Source: Sphingomonas ginsenosidivorax (GTDB lineage Bacteria > Pseudomonadota > Alphaproteobacteria > Sphingomonadales > Sphingomonadaceae). Taken from it: a stretch of DNA of 64,000 nt. Within the stretch, counting starts at the first letter, position 1; every line of letters begins with the position of its first letter. The stretch spans positions 3,165,001-3,229,000 of the forward strand of contig NZ_VOQR01000001.1 in NCBI RefSeq assembly GCF_007995065.1, in the 5' to 3' direction. The position numbers and the translations under genes were made by a program. Under the pieces are notes generated by a model, which did not search any database, had not been told where the DNA came from, and saw only the letters and a list, made by a program, of their open reading frames with translations. Below are positions 1-12,318 of the stretch, in pieces.

Positions 1-56
1 TCGTCGCCTATTTCGGGATCGTCGGCCCCATCCGCCGCGTCGAGCTCGCCAAGTGA
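1..56 (+). CDS. 3' end of an unidentified gene (partial)
   Basis: The third reading frame is open from the window edge to a TGA at 54-56 and ends in ...RRVELAK. Its stop overlaps the GTG start of the next gene in a GTGA, the usual translational-coupling arrangement in this genome. Only 17 codons are visible, too few to name a family. The overlap suggests it is co-transcribed with the exported protein that follows. Confidence 0.45.
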   Translation, partial: VAYFGIVGPIRRVELAK

Positions 57-1882
57 TCGATCGTCGCATGCTGCTGGGCGGTGCCGCCGCGCTCGCCGCC
101 CTCCCCGCCCGCGCGCGGACCGCACCCGCCGCGCTGGTGGTGAGCACGCCGATGGCGGCACCCGAATGGGCGGTACTGCAGCGCCGGCTTCTCACGGCGA
201 ATGCGGCGGCCTGCGAGGCGTTCTACGCCAAATATGTCGACGGCCGCGACCAGCTGAAGGTCTTCGCGCGCTGGGGCGCGAATGACGGGCCCGACGACGC
301 GGCGGAGGCGACCAACGACTGGGCGCTGCTCCACGCGCTCGGCGGGTCCGACCGTATTCTGACGCTGACGCAGCGCTTCTGGGAAGGCCACCTCAGGCAA
401 TACACAGCGGCGCGGACCGTCGACGTGCCGATCGCGCGCGCGGGCATGTACTACCGCGAATTCCCGGTGCAGATGGACTGGCAGCACAATGCCGAGGGGC
501 TGACGACGTTCAACTCGATGGGGCTGTCGGCGCCGCGCGATGCGAAGCTGCTCGAGCGGACGCGGCGCTATGCCGATTTCTACACCGGTCGCGATCCGAC
601 GGTGAAGAATTACGACCCCCGCCTGCGCATCATCCGCAGCCTGCTCAACGGCAGCCGCGGCCCGAAGCTCACCGCCGCCACCGCGCTCGACTGGGCGGGC
701 GATCCGTTCGCGGCGGGCGAGCGCTTCCACATGGAGCATGGCGAGACGACCTATGCGCAGACGCTCGCGCATTATGCCGATTATGGCGACGTGGTCGGCG
801 ACAATCCGCTCAACCTGCAGGCGACGACGCTGGGATTGAACGCCTATGCGCTGGGCGGCGGCGATCGGTATCGCGCCTGGGCGCTCGACTATCTCGACGC
901 CTGGGTGACGCGCGCCGCGAAGAACGACGACATCGTCCCGAGCCATGTCGGGCTCGACGGGACGGTCGGCAAGGATTGGTGGACGGGCACCTATGGCTGG
1001 GGCTTCTCGCCAAAGGTGCCGCAGACCGGCAAGCGCGAGAACCGCAACCGCGTCCCCCGATCGATCACCGCGTTCATGAACGGCACGCTGCTGACCGGCG
1101 ACCGCGCCTATATCGACGTCTGGCGCAGGCAGTCGGCGCGGCTGAACGGTCTCGCGCGAACGATCGACGGCACGCTGCAGACGCCGACGATGCACGGCGC
1201 GCAAGGCTGGTATGGCTGGCAACCGGGCGCCTATCGCACCAACGGGTTCGAAATCTGGTACGTGACGCAGGACCCCGCCGATCGCGCGGCGGCGGGCGAG
1301 ACGCCCTGGGTGTCGTTCCTCGAGGGGCAGAACCCGGACTATCCGACCACCGCGCTCGCGGCGGACCTCCAGCACGTCGCCGATCGCATCGCAGCGGCGA
1401 AGGCCGACCCGACGACGCCCGAGACCCGGCTCGCCGACTGGCCGATCGACATCAACCCGGCGAGCGTGAAGAGCCTCGTCCAGCTGATGACCGGCGGCCT
1501 GCACATCGCCCGCCCCCCCTGGTCGAAGACGAGCCCCCCGCAGGGCGGCGTACCGCTGCATTGCCGGCTGCGCTATTTCGATCCCGACCGCCGCCGCGCA
1601 GGCGTGCCGGAGGATGTCGCGGCACTGGTGCACACGCTCGGCGACATGACGACCGAGGTGACCCTGGTCAATCTGGGCCGGCAGGCGCGGACCGTCGTTG
1701 TGCAGGGTGGCGCCTATGCGGAGCACCGGATCGAGGCGGTCGAGGTCGCAGGGACATCGGCCACCGTCGGCGGGGCGGCGTTCACGATCCGGCTCGAGCC
1801 GGGGTGCGGGGCGCGGATGACGCTGGCGATGCGGCGCTACGCCAATCGGCCGACGCTGGCGTTTCCCTGGGACCGTGCCTAA
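53..1882 (+). CDS. Exported protein of unknown function, toroid-like
   Basis: A 609-residue protein starting at a GTG that overlaps the upstream stop. The N-terminus (MIDRRMLLGGAAALAALPARA) has a twin-arginine pair, a hydrophobic stretch and an AxA-type cleavage site, so export, probably by Tat, is likely. The body is rich in Trp and Tyr with regularly spaced helical segments (residues about 100-480) and ends in a region that reads like a beta-sandwich (about 500-600). That plan recalls alpha/alpha-toroid polysaccharide lyases and glycosidases, but I recognise no catalytic motif and do not assign a reaction. It converges on the kdgD-lysR-esterase operon, which hints at uronate or sugar-acid use; this is inference only. 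Confidence 0.8.
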   Translation: MIDRRMLLGGAAALAALPARARTAPAALVVSTPMAAPEWAVLQRRLLTANAAACEAFYAKYVDGRDQLKVFARWGANDGPDDAAEATNDWALLHALGGSDRILTLTQRFWEGHLRQYTAARTVDVPIARAGMYYREFPVQMDWQHNAEGLTTFNSMGLSAPRDAKLLERTRRYADFYTGRDPTVKNYDPRLRIIRSLLNGSRGPKLTAATALDWAGDPFAAGERFHMEHGETTYAQTLAHYADYGDVVGDNPLNLQATTLGLNAYALGGGDRYRAWALDYLDAWVTRAAKNDDIVPSHVGLDGTVGKDWWTGTYGWGFSPKVPQTGKRENRNRVPRSITAFMNGTLLTGDRAYIDVWRRQSARLNGLARTIDGTLQTPTMHGAQGWYGWQPGAYRTNGFEIWYVTQDPADRAAAGETPWVSFLEGQNPDYPTTALAADLQHVADRIAAAKADPTTPETRLADWPIDINPASVKSLVQLMTGGLHIARPPWSKTSPPQGGVPLHCRLRYFDPDRRRAGVPEDVAALVHTLGDMTTEVTLVNLGRQARTVVVQGGAYAEHRIEAVEVAGTSATVGGAAFTIRLEPGCGARMTLAMRRYANRPTLAFPWDRA

Positions 1883-1887
1883 TTCCC

Positions 1888-2028
1888 GTCATCCCGGAAC
1901 CGCTTCGGCTCGTCCGCGCAGCGACCGGTATGGCCCGTGCTCCTGCGAACGCAGGAGCCCAGGGTTACGAACGACCCCGACCGTGACTCCTGGGCTCCTG
2001 CTTTCGCAGGAGAACGGTTCGGATGACG
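1888..2028. repeat. Bipartite hairpin repeat R1 (nested)
   Basis: Outer arms GTCATCC...GGATGAC enclose two inverted hairpins, CTCCTGCGAACGCAGGAG (1939-1957) and CTCCTGCTTTCGCAGGAG (1995-2012), each flanked by CCCAGG/CCTGGG. It fills the gap between two convergent genes and could act as a bidirectional terminator. It belongs to the GTCA...TGAC repeat family seen eight more times at 44-62 kb. Confidence 0.75.
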
Positions 2029-2034
2029 CCGGGG

Positions 2035-3576
2035 TCAGCCGCCTGGCTTGATGTACGGCGCCACCGCGAACAGCAGCCGTTCCTCGCGCCGCGGGTCGTC
2101 CTCGACGCGGACCTGCCGGTCGAAGATCATCGTGCCGCGCCGTGCGAGGTCGTAGCGCGGCCAGACCGGGACGCTCGCGCAATTCGGATCCCCCGTCCGC
2201 GCCAGCGCGATGAACGCATCCGCCATCCGCCCCGCGAGCCTGCGCGCGTCCGGCCCGTCGCCCGTCCGGGCAGTCGCGACGCCCGTATTGTCGAACACCA
2301 GGCCGATATCGAGCGAATGGAAGGCGCCGAGCACCCCGCCCGCCTCGGGCGCAGGGAAATCCAGCTGGTACATCCAGGTCGGCGCGCCGATCTTCGCGCG
2401 CTCTTCCGCCTGGATCAGATGCCCGGGCCAGGACCGGCCCGCCGTGGTCGCGGCGAGCAGGATCTGCCCGGGCGTACGGTCCGGATAGAGGTCGCGGTAC
2501 CGGCGGATGACAAAGTCGGGCGCCAGGTCCTTGGTCGTCTCCCGCGTCAGCCGTTCGGGCAGGTTCGCCCAGGTCGTGTCGCCGCGTTTCAGCATCTCGC
2601 CGATCCACAGACCGGTCTCGTCATGCGTGTTGCCGCAGATCAGCGGGATATGCGCCGCCTCCCGCGGCGCATCGGGAAAGAACGGGTGCCGCGCGAGGAC
2701 GTGGTGGTCGAGCGTCGAGGTGAAGCTGATCTCGCCCTTCCCCTCCAGCGGATCGGTCATCGCCATCGCCTCGACCAGCCGCGCGACCGGCATCGTCGCC
2801 AGTGCCGCGACGTCGGCCGCGCCCACCTTCGCCATCAACGCGCGGGACCGTGCGGTGGCGTGCATCGGACCGGCGGCGGTGACGTGCTGCCCGCTCATCG
2901 TCGCGGCGGCGTGGAACAGCGGGCGCGCCTGCGGCATCGCCATCAGCGTGACGATCTTGGCGCCGCCGCCCGACTGGCCGAACAGCATGACGCGGCCCGG
3001 ATCGCCGCCGAAATGCGCGATGTTGTCGCGCACCCACTCGAGCGCGAGGACGATGTCGAGATTGCCGACGTTGCCCGACTCCGCCGGGCCGCCCAGCTGC
3101 GCGAGATACGCATAGCCGAGCGCGGCGAGCCGGTGGTTGAGCGTCACGACGACCACATCGCCGCGCTGCACGAGATTGCCGCCATCGTAGAGCGGGTCGC
3201 TGCCCGAGCCGTGCGCATGCGCGCCACCGTGCAGATACACCATCACCGGTCGCCGCGCGGCATCGAGCGCAGGCGTCCAGACGTTGAGGAACAGACAGTC
3301 CTCGCTGGTCGGCTCGCCGGCCTTGGTCTGGGGTGACGCGGCGCCGTACCGCGTGGCGTCGGCGACGTCGGTCCAGGCGGCAGGCGGCACCGCGCGCCGG
3401 AACCGGCGCGCCGCGGTGTCGGCGCCGTAGCGCACGCCGCGGAACACCGCCACGCCGCGCTCCACGATCCCGCGCACCCGGCCGTGCCGCGTGGTCGCGA
3501 TCGGGACGGCCGCTTTCGCCGCGACCAGCGCCGGCGTCGCGGCCAGCCCGGCGATCACCGTCCGCCGGTCGATCAC
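2035..3576 (-). CDS. Type B carboxylesterase with Tat-like signal
   Basis: A 513-residue alpha/beta hydrolase of the carboxylesterase type B family. The GTG start overlaps the stop of the upstream lysR gene (GTGA). The N-terminus MIDRRTVIAGLAATPALVAAKA is a twin-arginine-type signal, so the enzyme is probably periplasmic. Family landmarks are EDCLFLNVWTP, the oxyanion-hole HGGAHAHGSG, the nucleophile motif GQSGGG, and a late His in GAFHSLDIGLVFDN. The open frame extends further upstream, but that part lies inside lysR and is a shadow. The substrate is unknown. Its place behind kdgD and a LysR regulator suggests deacylation of an imported plant-derived or sugar-acid ester, which is inference. 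Confidence 0.88.
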   Translation of the reverse strand: MIDRRTVIAGLAATPALVAAKAAVPIATTRHGRVRGIVERGVAVFRGVRYGADTAARRFRRAVPPAAWTDVADATRYGAASPQTKAGEPTSEDCLFLNVWTPALDAARRPVMVYLHGGAHAHGSGSDPLYDGGNLVQRGDVVVVTLNHRLAALGYAYLAQLGGPAESGNVGNLDIVLALEWVRDNIAHFGGDPGRVMLFGQSGGGAKIVTLMAMPQARPLFHAAATMSGQHVTAAGPMHATARSRALMAKVGAADVAALATMPVARLVEAMAMTDPLEGKGEISFTSTLDHHVLARHPFFPDAPREAAHIPLICGNTHDETGLWIGEMLKRGDTTWANLPERLTRETTKDLAPDFVIRRYRDLYPDRTPGQILLAATTAGRSWPGHLIQAEERAKIGAPTWMYQLDFPAPEAGGVLGAFHSLDIGLVFDNTGVATARTGDGPDARRLAGRMADAFIALARTGDPNCASVPVWPRYDLARRGTMIFDRQVRVEDDPRREERLLFAVAPYIKPGG

Positions 3577-4460
3577 CCCGCCATCTCGGCACAGAGCCGC
3601 CGCATCGGCTCGAGCACCGGGTTCCGGTTGTCGCGCCGCCACGCCATGTGCAGCTCGACCGGGCGCTCGGGGGTCGTCGCGAGCCGACGGAACTGCACGT
3701 CGTTCATGTGCAGCCCCGATGCGGATTCGGGGACGATCGCCGCCGCCAGCCCGGCATGGACCAGCCCCAGCATCGAATGGATCTGTGTCACGTGCTGCAC
3801 GTACTGCGGGGTCACACCCGCATCCTCGAACAATCGCATCAGCATCGCGTGGAAATAGCCGGCGCCCTGGCGCGCATACATGATCAGCGGCAGCCCGTCG
3901 AAATCCGACAGTTCGAGCACCGCCTTCGACTGGCGCGGATCGCCCGAAGGGAGCGCGACGACGAGCGGCTCGACCAGCACGCAGGCGGTGTCGAACTCGT
4001 GCCGGTCGAGCGGCGGGCGCACGAAGCCGATGTCGATCAGCCCGGTGAGCAGCGCATCGACCTGATCGGTCGTCACCATCTCGCGCAGTTCGAGCTCGAT
4101 ATTGGGCAGGCCCGCGCGCGCCTGCGCGACGATCTGCGGCACGAGATTGTAGCCCGAGACCGCAGTGAAGCCGATCGCAACGCGCCCGGCATCGCCCTTC
4201 GCCACGCGCCGCGCCGACAATGCCGCGCTCTCCGCCAGCCGCACGATCCGCCGCGCCTCGATCAGGAACACGCGGCCTGCGGGCGTCAGCGACACCTGTC
4301 GGCTGGTGCGTTCGAGCAACGTCACGTCGAGGATACGCTCGAGCAGCTGGATCTGCCGGCTGAGCGGCGACTGCGTCATGTTCAGTCGCAGCGCCGCGCG
4401 GCCGAAATGGAGTTCCTCGGCGGCGGCGACGAAGCAACGGAGCTGGCTGAGTTCGAACAT
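3573..4460 (-). CDS. LysR-family transcriptional regulator
   Basis: A 295-residue LysR regulator. Residues 1-60 form the winged helix-turn-helix (FELSQLRCFVAAAEELHFGR, then TQSPLSRQIQLLE), and residues 90-290 the periplasmic-binding-like effector domain. The AEELHFGRAA signature is typical of the BenM/CatR branch, which usually senses aromatic or sugar acids. I prefer the ATG at 4460, because the family starts at this point; an in-frame GTG at 4466 would add two residues. It lies between kdgD (32 bases upstream) and the esterase (4-base overlap), so all three are probably one transcript that it may control. Confidence 0.9.
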   Translation of the reverse strand: MFELSQLRCFVAAAEELHFGRAALRLNMTQSPLSRQIQLLERILDVTLLERTSRQVSLTPAGRVFLIEARRIVRLAESAALSARRVAKGDAGRVAIGFTAVSGYNLVPQIVAQARAGLPNIELELREMVTTDQVDALLTGLIDIGFVRPPLDRHEFDTACVLVEPLVVALPSGDPRQSKAVLELSDFDGLPLIMYARQGAGYFHAMLMRLFEDAGVTPQYVQHVTQIHSMLGLVHAGLAAAIVPESASGLHMNDVQFRRLATTPERPVELHMAWRRDNRNPVLEPMRRLCAEMAG

Positions 4461-4491
4461 GCTCACAGCCTATGCCCCGCCGCTCTGCGTG

Positions 4492-5430
4492 TCATGCCGC
4501 CTCGGCGAGGGCCTGCGGGCTCGCGCGTTCGATCAGCGCGCGCAACTGTGCGTCCTCGGCTGCCGACAGGTCGGTGAGCGGCGAGCGGACCGGACCGGAA
4601 TCGCGGCCGACGATCCGCATCCCCGCCTTGACGATCGACACCGCATAGCCGCGGCCCTGGTTGCGCAGGCTGATATAGGGCAGCACGAAATCGCGCAGCT
4701 GGTTCATCACCGTGACGCGATCGTCGGCGCGCACCGCCTTGTAGAAGGCCAGCGCCCATTCGGGCATGAAGTTGAAGATCGCCGACGAATAGGTCGTCAC
4801 GCCCATCGTCAGATACGGCACCGCGAAGGTCTCCGCGGTCGGCAGCCCGCCGATATAGGTCAGCCGGTCGCCCATCCGTGCATAGATGCGCGTCATCAGC
4901 TCGATGTCGCCGACGCCGTCCTTGTAGCCGACGAGATTGGGGTTGCGATCGCACAGCCCGGCAAGCGTCTCGTCGTCGACCACGGCGTTGTCGCGGTTGT
5001 AGACGATCACGCCGAGCCCGGTCGCCTTGCACACCGCGTCGATATGCGCGGCGAGCCCCTCCTGCTTCGATCCGACCAGATAAGGCGGCAGCAGCAGCAG
5101 TCCGTCGGCGCCGGCCTTCTCCGCATCGCGCGCGATGCCGGTGGCGATCGCCGTGCCGTAGCCGCAGCCCGAGATGACCGGCAGCCGCCCGTCGGCGACC
5201 TCGACCGCGGCCGCGACCACCTGCGCGACCTCGGCCGGCGTCAGCGAGAAGAACTCCCCGGTGCCGCCCGCGGCGAACAGCCCCGACAGTTCGTGTTCGA
5301 GCATCCAGGCGCAATGCGCGCGGTAAGGGTCTTCGAGAAACGCGCCGTCCGCATCGAAATGCGTGACCGGGAACGACAGCAGGCCGCTTCCCAGTCGCTG
5401 TGCCATATGCACGGGGTCCATGGTGGTCAT
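4492..5430 (-). CDS. kdgD: 5-dehydro-4-deoxyglucarate dehydratase
   Basis: A 312-residue member of the DapA/N-acetylneuraminate lyase family. It is predicted to convert 5-dehydro-4-deoxy-D-glucarate to 2-oxoglutarate semialdehyde with loss of water and CO2 (EC 4.2.1.41), in cytosolic glucarate/galactarate catabolism. Landmarks are [10 protein letters not shown] near residue 55, the Tyr of VIVYNRDN, and the Schiff-base Lys in [17 protein letters not shown] rather than the GTTGE of dihydrodipicolinate synthase points to the glucarate branch. The ATG at 5430 is preceded by GGAGGA at good spacing, so the longer upstream frame is not used. No glucarate dehydratase or semialdehyde dehydrogenase is in the window, so the pathway must be completed elsewhere. 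Confidence 0.88.
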   Translation of the reverse strand: MTTMDPVHMAQRLGSGLLSFPVTHFDADGAFLEDPYRAHCAWMLEHELSGLFAAGGTGEFFSLTPAEVAQVVAAAVEVADGRLPVISGCGYGTAIATGIARDAEKAGADGLLLLPPYLVGSKQEGLAAHIDAVCKATGLGVIVYNRDNAVVDDETLAGLCDRNPNLVGYKDGVGDIELMTRIYARMGDRLTYIGGLPTAETFAVPYLTMGVTTYSSAIFNFMPEWALAFYKAVRADDRVTVMNQLRDFVLPYISLRNQGRGYAVSIVKAGMRIVGRDSGPVRSPLTDLSAAEDAQLRALIERASPQALAEAA

Positions 5431-5748
5431 CGCGAGGCTCCTCCAACAGCGCGGCGCATCGCAATCCCTGCGTGGCCAGTCGTTCGCATCCTGGTAGGTC
5501 GCGGGCTGCGGCAGGTCCAAACCAAAGGGACATTCGATCGATGCATCTCTTGGCTCGATCGCGGTTTACTCGAACGCTGTTCATGCGGCGCATCGACGTT
5601 TGAAGGTAAACGCCAGCAGCCCGACGCGGCCAAGCGTATCCGAAGACGGGGTTGCTCTGCATCAATACGACAGCGCGAAGCCGCACGGACACAATCGCCG
5701 CACACCTCGTTCGCCCCAAGGGATTATCCCTGCGAGAGGATTAGAAAC
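5431..5748. promoter_or_regulatory. Divergent intergenic region, kdgD operon / small gene
   Basis: This 318-base gap separates the kdgD operon (minus) from a small plus-strand gene, so it must hold both promoters. CGATCG occurs twice (near 5534 and 5556) and could be part of a LysR-type site. I see no convincing -35/-10 pair and no RNA gene. Ribosome-binding sites sit at both edges: GGAGGA upstream of 5430 and GAGAGGA at 5734-5740. Confidence 0.4.
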
Positions 5749-6126
5749 ATGGCGGTTAAGTTTGCCGGAACGATGAACGCGCTCAATCGCGGTCTGGACG
5801 AAACCAAGGCGACAAAGGGCGCCGACATGGTCGAGGACTGGGAAGCAGCGCTCGCCGAAGTCGACGTACCCGGCGCGAAGGGGATTCTTCGCGATCTCGG
5901 CGCTCTTCGCAAGCAACTCGAGAAAGACACGCCCGACAGCGATCGTATCTATGCCCTGCTCCACCGGCTCGGCACGGCAACGACCAAGATCGCCGATCGG
6001 TCCGACAAGTCCCAGGACAAACTCAAGGCGCTCGGCGAAGCGCTGACCGAGGCGGGCGAAGACCAGCCGGACGAGGAAGAGGACGCAGCAGCTGCCGCCG
6101 CGCCGAAGCGCGCACGCAAGAAGTGA
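5749..6126 (+). CDS. Small helical protein with charged tail, unknown function
   Basis: A 125-residue, mostly helical, charged protein. The ATG at 5749 follows a GAGAGGA ribosome-binding site by 8 bases. Residues about 45-100 have a heptad-like pattern of Leu, Ile and charged residues (ALRKQLEK...LLHRLGTATTKIADR) suggesting a coiled coil. The tail is an acidic block followed by an Ala-run and a basic RARKK end. There is no signal peptide or membrane segment. A strong hairpin follows within 10 bases, so it is a single-gene unit. I do not recognise a named family; the good start, tail composition and terminator make it a real gene. Confidence 0.75.
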   Translation: MAVKFAGTMNALNRGLDETKATKGADMVEDWEAALAEVDVPGAKGILRDLGALRKQLEKDTPDSDRIYALLHRLGTATTKIADRSDKSQDKLKALGEALTEAGEDQPDEEEDAAAAAAPKRARKK

Positions 6127-6132
6127 GGGATC

Positions 6133-6167
6133 GACCGGATGATCGACGTGATCATCCGGTCATCTTT
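6133..6167 (+). terminator. Hairpin terminator after the small helical protein gene
   Basis: A perfect 12-base stem, GACCGGATGATC (6133-6144) and GATCATCCGGTC (6150-6161), with a GACGT loop, followed by ATCTTT. The T tract is short, so termination may be only moderately efficient. It lies between convergent genes and could serve both strands. Confidence 0.6.
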
Positions 6168-6265
6168 GAAGCGCGACCGGGCCGTCTTCCTTCACGCTGG
6201 CGACGGTCTTCCGACGCAAGAAACCACTATCAGTCGGAAACGTCGCCCTCGGGCGGGCGGACAGG

Positions 6266-7159
6266 TCAGCCACGATATCGCAGCGCTTCGACCAAGATCG
6301 AAAACGCCGGTGAGTGATGCCGGCGGCTGGGATAATAGAGATGATAGCCGGAGAACGGCTCGCACCAATCCTCCAGGACACGCACCAGCCGCCCGGCGGT
6401 GATGTGCTCCACCGCCTGGTCTTCGGGCATATAGGCGAGACCCAGTCCCTGAAGCGCCGATAACAGCCGCTGGCCACTGTTGTTGAACACCAATTGCCCT
6501 TCGACGCGGACGTTGAGCTCCCGGCCCTCCTTCTCGAATTCCCAGGCGTACAGGCCGCCATAGGTCGGCAATCGCAGGTTGATACAATTGTGCACGGTCA
6601 GGTCACTGGGCGTTTGCGGAACTGAGTGGCGCGCGAAATAGGCCGGTGCCCCGACCACTGCCATGCGCATGTCCGGGCCGATCCGTACCGCCACCATGTC
6701 CTTGGCGACCTGCTCGCCCAGCCGGATCCCGGCATCGAACCCCTGGGCGACGATATCAGCGAGACCATAGTCGATGATGACCTCGACGTTGATATCGGGA
6801 TAATCCGGCAGAAATCTTGCCAGGCCGGCCTGCAATACCGTCGTCGCGGGGTGTTCGCCCGAGGTGATCCGGATCGTTCCCGCGGGCTTGTCGCGCAGTT
6901 CGCTGAGCGCTGCCAGTTCCAGTTCGATCTCCTCGAACCGTGGTGCGACCATCTGCAACAGGCGCTCGCCGACTTCGGTCGGCGCAACGCTGCGCGTCGT
7001 GCGGGTAAGCAGCCGCATGCCCACGCGTTCCTCGAGATTCTTGACCGTCTGACTCAGCGCCGATTGCGAGACACCGAGTTTGGCGGCGGCCCGGGTGAAA
7101 CTGCGCTCGCGCGCGACGGCGGCAAAAGCCGCGAGCGTGTTGAAATTCTCGGTCGACAT
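6266..7159 (-). CDS. LysR-family regulator of the divergent redox cluster
   Basis: A 297-residue LysR regulator. The N-terminal helix-turn-helix spans residues 5-65 (FAAVARERSFTRAAAKLGVS, then LSQTVKNLEERVG), and the effector domain runs from about 90 to 295. The sequence style (ARERSFTRAAAKLGVSQSAL, PTEVGERLL) matches the branch that usually sits divergent to MFS exporters and aldo/keto reductases. Here it is divergent to exactly such a cluster, with 123 bases between the two starts. It is therefore the likely local regulator, responding to an unknown, possibly electrophilic, compound. Confidence 0.92.
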   Translation of the reverse strand: MSTENFNTLAAFAAVARERSFTRAAAKLGVSQSALSQTVKNLEERVGMRLLTRTTRSVAPTEVGERLLQMVAPRFEEIELELAALSELRDKPAGTIRITSGEHPATTVLQAGLARFLPDYPDINVEVIIDYGLADIVAQGFDAGIRLGEQVAKDMVAVRIGPDMRMAVVGAPAYFARHSVPQTPSDLTVHNCINLRLPTYGGLYAWEFEKEGRELNVRVEGQLVFNNSGQRLLSALQGLGLAYMPEDQAVEHITAGRLVRVLEDWCEPFSGYHLYYPSRRHHSPAFSILVEALRYRG

Positions 7160-7282
7160 TAATTAGGTCACCTTCTCATGGCATGCCGATTGCCCCCGGT
7201 AATCGTTTACCCCACCCACTGCTATATGCTTGGCGAGGTCGAGCATGCGCGTTGGCCGAGTGATCGACGGAAGCGAGACGGC
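7160..7282. promoter_or_regulatory. Divergent promoter region with inverted repeat GGTAA-N4-TTACC
   Basis: The 123 bases between the divergent LysR gene and the MFS gene carry a perfect inverted repeat, GGTAA (7198-7202) and TTACC (7207-7211), spaced by TCGT. TATATG at 7223-7228 is a possible -10 element for the rightward transcript, though no well-spaced -35 is visible. The location suits a LysR operator; this is inference. Confidence 0.45.
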
Positions 7283-9913
<2,631 letters not shown>

Positions 9914-9938
9914 CACCCCTCGGATTTTACGGAGATAG

Positions 9939-10937
<999 letters not shown>

Positions 10938-10953
10938 GCAGGGGGAGTTCGAG

Positions 10954-11544
10954 ATGACGCCGACGAGCGATCTGTCCCGCCGGGCGGTGCTTACTGCATT
11001 GACCATCCTGCCGCTGGTCGCGAGCACCAGCGCCTGTGCGCAGCCGGGCAATTCCCGGAGCCTGGCCAACGGCAAAGTCCTGGTTGCGTATTTCACGCGC
11101 TCTGGAAACACACGGGTCATCGCCGGCACGATCGCACGCACGCTCGGCGCCACGCTCTTCGAGATCCGTCCCGCGCGCGCCTATCCCGACGATTACGAGG
11201 AGACCGTCGCACAGGCGCGGCAGGAGCGCGACAGTGGCTTCGAGCCGGCGCTGGCCGAGACGGTCACGAACGTCGCTACATACGACACGGTCTTCCTCGG
11301 CTTTCCGATCTGGGGCGAGACAGCGCCGCCCGTGATCCGCTCGTTCCTGCGCGCGCATGACCTGCAAGGAAAGACGCTCCGGCCCTTCATCACGCATGGC
11401 GGGTACGGGACCGGCAACAGCTCCGCGGTCCTGGCGAGCCACGCGCCGGGTGCGCGGGTCGAGGATCCGTTCGTGATGGAAGCCGACCAGGAACGGCGCA
11501 CGCTCACTCAGGTCAATAGCTGGCTTGGCGTGAAGCCCTCGTGA
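10954..11544 (+). CDS. Exported flavodoxin-like protein
   Basis: A 196-residue flavodoxin-fold protein. Residues 1-30 (DLSRRAVLTALTILPLVASTSAC) form a twin-arginine-type signal; the terminal Cys could be lipidated, but the lipobox is weak. The FMN phosphate-binding loop is VAYFTRSGNTRVIA (residues about 45-58), and FLGFPIWGETAPPVIRSFL and FITHGGYGTG form the other flavin-contact loops. Length is normal for the family. It follows the two AKR genes by 16 bases. Exported flavodoxins are rare; beside other Tat-signal redox proteins, it may be an electron carrier or quinone reductase in the periplasm. This is inference. Confidence 0.85.
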   Translation: MTPTSDLSRRAVLTALTILPLVASTSACAQPGNSRSLANGKVLVAYFTRSGNTRVIAGTIARTLGATLFEIRPARAYPDDYEETVAQARQERDSGFEPALAETVTNVATYDTVFLGFPIWGETAPPVIRSFLRAHDLQGKTLRPFITHGGYGTGNSSAVLASHAPGARVEDPFVMEADQERRTLTQVNSWLGVKPS

Positions 11545-11602
11545 TGCCAGCCAACAAGGACATTCCGATGAAGCAGATGTTGCGGAAGCATCCGGCGACA
11601 GG

Positions 11603-11656
11603 AGCGTCACCTGGCTCGAGCCGGTCTAGGACGCGCAGTACCAAGGGCCGAAATGA
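11603..11656 (+). pseudogene. Relic of a small gene's 3' end, possibly a cupin
   Basis: Between the flavodoxin gene and paoA one frame reads SVTWLEPV, a TAG stop, then DAQYQGPK and a TGA. This resembles the C-terminus WLE.V.DEQY.G of small cupin proteins that commonly sit beside AKR and flavodoxin genes. The TGA at 11654-11656 overlaps the paoA ATG in an ATGA, as expected for the last codon of an intact upstream operon gene. The rest of that gene is missing. A 53-codon open frame from 11544 crosses this segment but has no recognisable content. The family name rests on a short match from memory. Confidence 0.35.
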
Positions 11657-12318
11657 TGCCGCACACCAACCCGAAACAGACGGAGCCGATGACAATGGCC
11701 GGTGAACTCGAAGTCTCTCGTCGCGGCGTGCTCGCCGGCGGTGCGGCGGCCGCAGCGCTCGTTGCCGCTCCAGCCGCAGATGCTGCCCAGGCCGCGGCCG
11801 GACCTCCCCTCATGAAGGTCGCGTTCGACATCAACGGCAAGCGCCGCGAACTCGACGTCGACACGCGTACCACGCTGCTCGACGCGCTACGCGAGAATCT
11901 GCAGCTGACCGGCACCAAGAAGGGTTGCGACCACGGCCAGTGCGGCGCGTGCACCGTGCTGGTCGACGGCGTGCGAATTAACGCGTGCCTCACTCTGGCA
12001 GTCATGCACCAAGGCGACAGGATCACCACCATAGAAGGGCTCGGCACGCCTGATAAGCTTCATCCAATGCAGGCCGCGTTTGTGCGGCATGACGGCTATC
12101 AATGTGGCTATTGCACGCCCGGGCAGATCTGCTCGGCGGTCGCAGTGCTCGGAGAGATCAAGGCTGGCATCCCAAGCCACGTCTCCGCCAGCCTGATCGA
12201 CAAACCCGAGGCTAGCGATGCCGAGATGCGCGAGCGGATGAGTGGCAATATCTGCCGCTGCGGCGCTTATTCCAACATCATCGAAGCGATGACCGATGTC
12301 GCAGGAGCCAAGGCATGA
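11653..12318 (+). CDS. paoA: Aldehyde oxidoreductase, [2Fe-2S] subunit PaoA
   Basis: A 221-residue iron-sulfur subunit of the periplasmic molybdenum aldehyde oxidase PaoABC (xanthine dehydrogenase family). A Tat signal ([20 protein letters not shown]) precedes the plant-type ferredoxin domain with cluster I cysteines in [12 protein letters not shown]. The second domain carries cluster II cysteines in [10 protein letters not shown] and NICRCGAY. Tat export is expected because the heterotrimer folds with its cofactors in the cytoplasm; PaoA supplies the signal for all three subunits. The stop overlaps the paoB start (ATGA). No XdhC-like chaperone gene (paoD) follows paoC here, so maturation must use one encoded elsewhere. 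Confidence 0.95.
   Translation: MMPHTNPKQTEPMTMAGELEVSRRGVLAGGAAAAALVAAPAADAAQAAAGPPLMKVAFDINGKRRELDVDTRTTLLDALRENLQLTGTKKGCDHGQCGACTVLVDGVRINACLTLAVMHQGDRITTIEGLGTPDKLHPMQAAFVRHDGYQCGYCTPGQICSAVAVLGEIKAGIPSHVSASLIDKPEASDAEMRERMSGNICRCGAYSNIIEAMTDVAGAKA

Noticed and set aside
8..1726. A 572-codon minus-strand open frame opposite the exported protein
   Set aside because: Arg/Ala/Gly-rich reading with no family motif, and it is fully antisense to a gene with a proper signal peptide; such frames are expected at high GC.
2023..3336. Long plus-strand open frame opposite the carboxylesterase
   Set aside because: Composition is low-complexity Arg/His/Asp, and the opposite strand carries the complete esterase motif set.
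4165..5748. Plus-strand frame extending the small helical protein N-terminally to over 600 residues
   Set aside because: The upstream part is antisense to lysR and kdgD; the real start at 5749 has a good ribosome-binding site.
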